A stretch of 64,000 nt of DNA from Oceanotoga teriensis. GTDB taxonomy: Bacteria; Thermotogota; Thermotogae; Petrotogales; Petrotogaceae. Made by a program: the position numbers and the translations under genes. Positions within the stretch are counted from its first letter, which is position 1. Every line of letters starts with the position of its first letter. The notes under the pieces were generated by a model, which had not been told where the DNA came from, ran no database searches, and saw only the letters and a list, made by a program, of their open reading frames with translations. Shown one piece after another: positions 62,118 to 64,000 of the stretch. The stretch is taken from positions 91,930-155,929 of the forward strand of contig NZ_QGGI01000004.1 in assembly GCF_003148465.1 (NCBI RefSeq). Reading direction: 5' to 3'.

Positions 62118-62719
62118 TATAGATCGGGATTTATTTCGTTTGATACTGTAGAAACTATTATTTTAGTATCATTTCCAATTTTAAAAAGTTCTAATACTAT
62201 ATCTTTATAATCTTTTTTCCATACAGTTTTTAAAGTTGCTTGATTGTTGTCAAAAGCATTTTCAAGTTTTCCAATCCAAAAACTGTTACTATAATATATT
62301 TCATCTTCATCGGGATTTCCATAAATTTCTATTAATTTGCTCTTTATTTTTTCATAGTCTGAAATCCAATATTTTGCAGAATAATGAACTACTAAGAAAT
62401 CAGAAATAGTTTTATAAAATAAATCATCATAAAAAAAATAAAAAGAATCTAAAGAGTATTCATTAAATTTTTCTCTGAATAAAAGATAATCCACATCTTT
62501 TTTCAATAATAATTCTTTATTATTTTGTTCTATAAAATCTCTTGTTGATCCAAAATATATATCATCATACATTCCATAATATTTTTTTTCTTGTTCTACA
62601 AAAGACCAACTACCATTCTCATCAAGTTTTACTTCATTATCATAATATGTAAAAACACTCAAAGGTATAAAAATTAATATAAAAAAAATCAAAAATTTTT
62701 TAAAAATGCTATCACCCAC
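62117..62719 (-). CDS. Exported protein of unknown function
   Basis: A 200-residue protein with a hydrophobic N-terminal signal or anchor (about residues 8-25, 'FLIFFILIFIPLSVFTYY'). The ~170-residue exported domain is rich in Tyr, Phe, Asp and Lys ('YYGMYDDIYFGSTRDFI', 'YYSNSFWIGKLENAF'). The 'IYFGSTRDFI...IYGNPDEDE...WKKDYKDI' pattern recalls small exported proteins that compute a charge/size-matched beta-sheet fold, but no family is named. The start is uncertain: GTG at 62719 overlaps GGTGGGTGA, and a downstream non-ATG start is possible. Confidence 0.65.
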   Translation of the reverse strand: MGDSIFKKFLIFFILIFIPLSVFTYYDNEVKLDENGSWSFVEQEKKYYGMYDDIYFGSTRDFIEQNNKELLLKKDVDYLLFREKFNEYSLDSFYFFYDDLFYKTISDFLVVHYSAKYWISDYEKIKSKLIEIYGNPDEDEIYYSNSFWIGKLENAFDNNQATLKTVWKKDYKDIVLELFKIGNDTKIIVSTVSNEINPDL

Positions 62720-62926
62720 CTTCAGATATAAAATCGACTATAAAAATAAAAACTTAAAAAATAAGAGATATTTATAAAACGAAAGATAATCAATTATAAT
62801 CTAAAATAAATAACAATAACCTATTTAAAATGTAATTTAATTATTAATAATTATAATGTATAATTAAAATGAGAGATGATTCACTTTTACAAAAAGTCGA
62901 AAATAAAGTTTATAAAAGTAAAACTA

Positions 62927-62944
62927 AAGTGAATATTTTCACTT
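62927..62944. promoter_or_regulatory. Rex-like palindrome before the acyl-CoA dehydrogenase gene
   Basis: AAGTGAA-TATT-TTCACTT is a perfect 7-4-7 palindrome, 26 bp before the GTG start. It has the shape of the redox regulator Rex site (TTGTGAA-N4-TTCACAA), sharing the GTGAA-N4-TTCAC core. A further TTCACTT half-site lies near 62880. The binder is inferred. Confidence 0.55.
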
Positions 62945-62969
62945 ATATAACAAATAAGGAGGTATAGCT

Positions 62970-64000
62970 GTGAACTTCAACTTGACAAAAGAACAGGAAA
63001 TTGTAAAAAAAATGGTAAGAGAATTTACAGAAAATGAAGTAAAGCCAATTGCAGCTGAGATAGACCAAACTGAAAGATTTCCTATGGAAAATGTAGAGAA
63101 GATGAAGAAATATGGTTTTTTTGGTATGAATATGCCAAAAGAATATGGTGGTGCTGGAACAGATGAAATGAGTTATGTATTAGCTGTAGAAGAGTTATCA
63201 AGATATTGTGCTACAACAGGAGTAATTCTTTCTGCACACAATTCTTTAGCTTGTTGGCCTATATATAAATTTGGGACAGAAGAACAAAAACAAAAATACT
63301 TAGTTCCTCTTGCAAAAGGTAAGAAATTGGGTTCATTTGCATTAACAGAACCAAATGCTGGAACAGATGCTGCTGGTCAGCAAACTTTCGCAAAAAAAGA
63401 TGGGGAAGATTGGATAATAAATGGATCAAAAATATTTATAACAAATGGTAAGTATGCGGATATATATGTTATTTTTGCTATGACAGAACCTAGTAAAGGA
63501 ACTAGAGGAATAAGTGCCTTTATAATAGAAAAAGGAATGGAAGGTTTTTCAATAGGTAAAATAGAAGACAAAATGGGAATAAGAGGATCAGCTACCGCAG
63601 AACTCATATTTCAAAATTTAAGAGTACCTAAAGAAAATATGTTGGGTCAAGAAGGAAAAGGTTTTAAAATTGCTATGCAAACTTTAGATGGCGGAAGAAT
63701 AGGTATAGCTGCTCAAGCATTAGGTATAGCTCAAGGTGCAATGGATGAAACTTTGAATTATATCAATCAAAGAGAACAATTTGGCAGATCTATAAGTAAA
63801 TTTCAAGCATTACAATTTAATATAGCTGATATGGAAACTCAAATACAAGCTGCAAGACTATTAGTTTATCAATCTGCTCAGGCAAAAAATGATGGACAAC
63901 CTTATTCAAAGCTTGCGGCTATGGCAAAATTATTTGCTGCTGAAACAGCGATGTTTGTAACTACAAAAGCGGTTCAACTTCATGGTGGTTATGGATATAC
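62970..64000 (+). CDS. Acyl-CoA dehydrogenase, short-chain (butyryl-CoA) type, C-terminus outside window
   Basis: The GTG start at 62970 follows AAGGAGG, and the frame runs off the right edge (343 residues visible). The FAD enzyme oxidises acyl-CoA or, in anaerobes, reduces crotonyl-CoA with an electron-transfer flavoprotein. Visible marks are 'YGGAGTDEMSYVLAVEELSR', 'FALTEPNAGTDAAGQQTFA', 'WIINGSKIFITNG', 'KMGIRGSATAELIF' and 'REQFGRSISKFQALQFNIADM'. The last visible residues, 'QLHGGYGY', precede the catalytic Glu, which is not in the window. It may head a bcd-etf operon. Partial gene. Confidence 0.95.
   Translation, partial: MNFNLTKEQEIVKKMVREFTENEVKPIAAEIDQTERFPMENVEKMKKYGFFGMNMPKEYGGAGTDEMSYVLAVEELSRYCATTGVILSAHNSLACWPIYKFGTEEQKQKYLVPLAKGKKLGSFALTEPNAGTDAAGQQTFAKKDGEDWIINGSKIFITNGKYADIYVIFAMTEPSKGTRGISAFIIEKGMEGFSIGKIEDKMGIRGSATAELIFQNLRVPKENMLGQEGKGFKIAMQTLDGGRIGIAAQALGIAQGAMDETLNYINQREQFGRSISKFQALQFNIADMETQIQAARLLVYQSAQAKNDGQPYSKLAAMAKLFAAETAMFVTTKAVQLHGGYGY

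Overview
The window is one continuous stretch of a very AT-rich bacterial chromosome. Codon use is dominated by A/T-ending codons, and TTG and GTG starts are common. The block glmU-prs-rplY-pth, following valS-folC-ruvA, together with a minimal SufC/SufB-type pair, an indolepyruvate:ferredoxin oxidoreductase and a GH65 phosphorylase, fits an anaerobic fermentative member of Thermotogota. The low G+C suggests the Petrotoga/Geotoga/Oceanotoga side. This placement is inferred from gene content; no search was run.

Layout. Positions 1-4931 hold a peptide-natural-product locus read on the minus strand: an ABC exporter (2879-4561), a 32-residue Cys-ending precursor-like peptide (2472-2570), a radical SAM/SPASM enzyme (1123-2391) and a second ABC exporter cut by the window edge. 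A strong promoter and about 230 bp of flanking DNA occur twice, once before the peptide and once before the 2879-4561 exporter. Positions 5000-14000 carry a DNA glycosylase, a DMT exporter, an H-NOX chemoreceptor, a GH65 phosphorylase, and an oleate hydratase with its TetR neighbour. Positions 14000-30000 are mostly housekeeping: tRNA-Asn, an orphan histidine kinase, a split ThrE exporter, valS, folC, ruvA, glmU, prs, rplY, pth, an HD-GYP protein and RNase G.

Positions 30000-41000 hold a three-tRNA operon, a Met-rich repeat protein beside a two-component system, a DegV protein, two more chemoreceptors, an ABC-2 transporter, a stefin/cystatin-like small protein and a ferritin-VIT1 fusion. Positions 41000-52200 hold nudC, a pyridoxal kinase-like gene, an M29 aminopeptidase, rpoD, an unusual MerR-zinc ribbon-methyltransferase-like fusion, the SufC/SufB pair, an alkaline phosphatase and a YibE/F protein.

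Positions 52280-59550 form a fatty-acid synthesis unit: a TetR regulator, then fabF-degV-fabZ-fabK-fabD-fabG-(nitronate monooxygenase-like)-acpP. Three copies of the palindrome TGACC-N3-GGTCA flank the regulator gene and precede fabF, which suggests autoregulation and operon control. The DegV protein inside the operon points to fatty-acid binding. The window ends with iorAB and the start of an acyl-CoA dehydrogenase preceded by a Rex-like palindrome.

The most novel-looking items are the peptide locus with its duplicated control cassette, the stefin-like protein, the MerR-methyltransferase fusion, the Met-rich repeat protein with a Met-rich sensor kinase, and the operator set of the fab operon. 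The H-NOX receptor has a complete predicted O2-binding pocket. No CRISPR array, insertion sequence, prophage or rRNA was seen.
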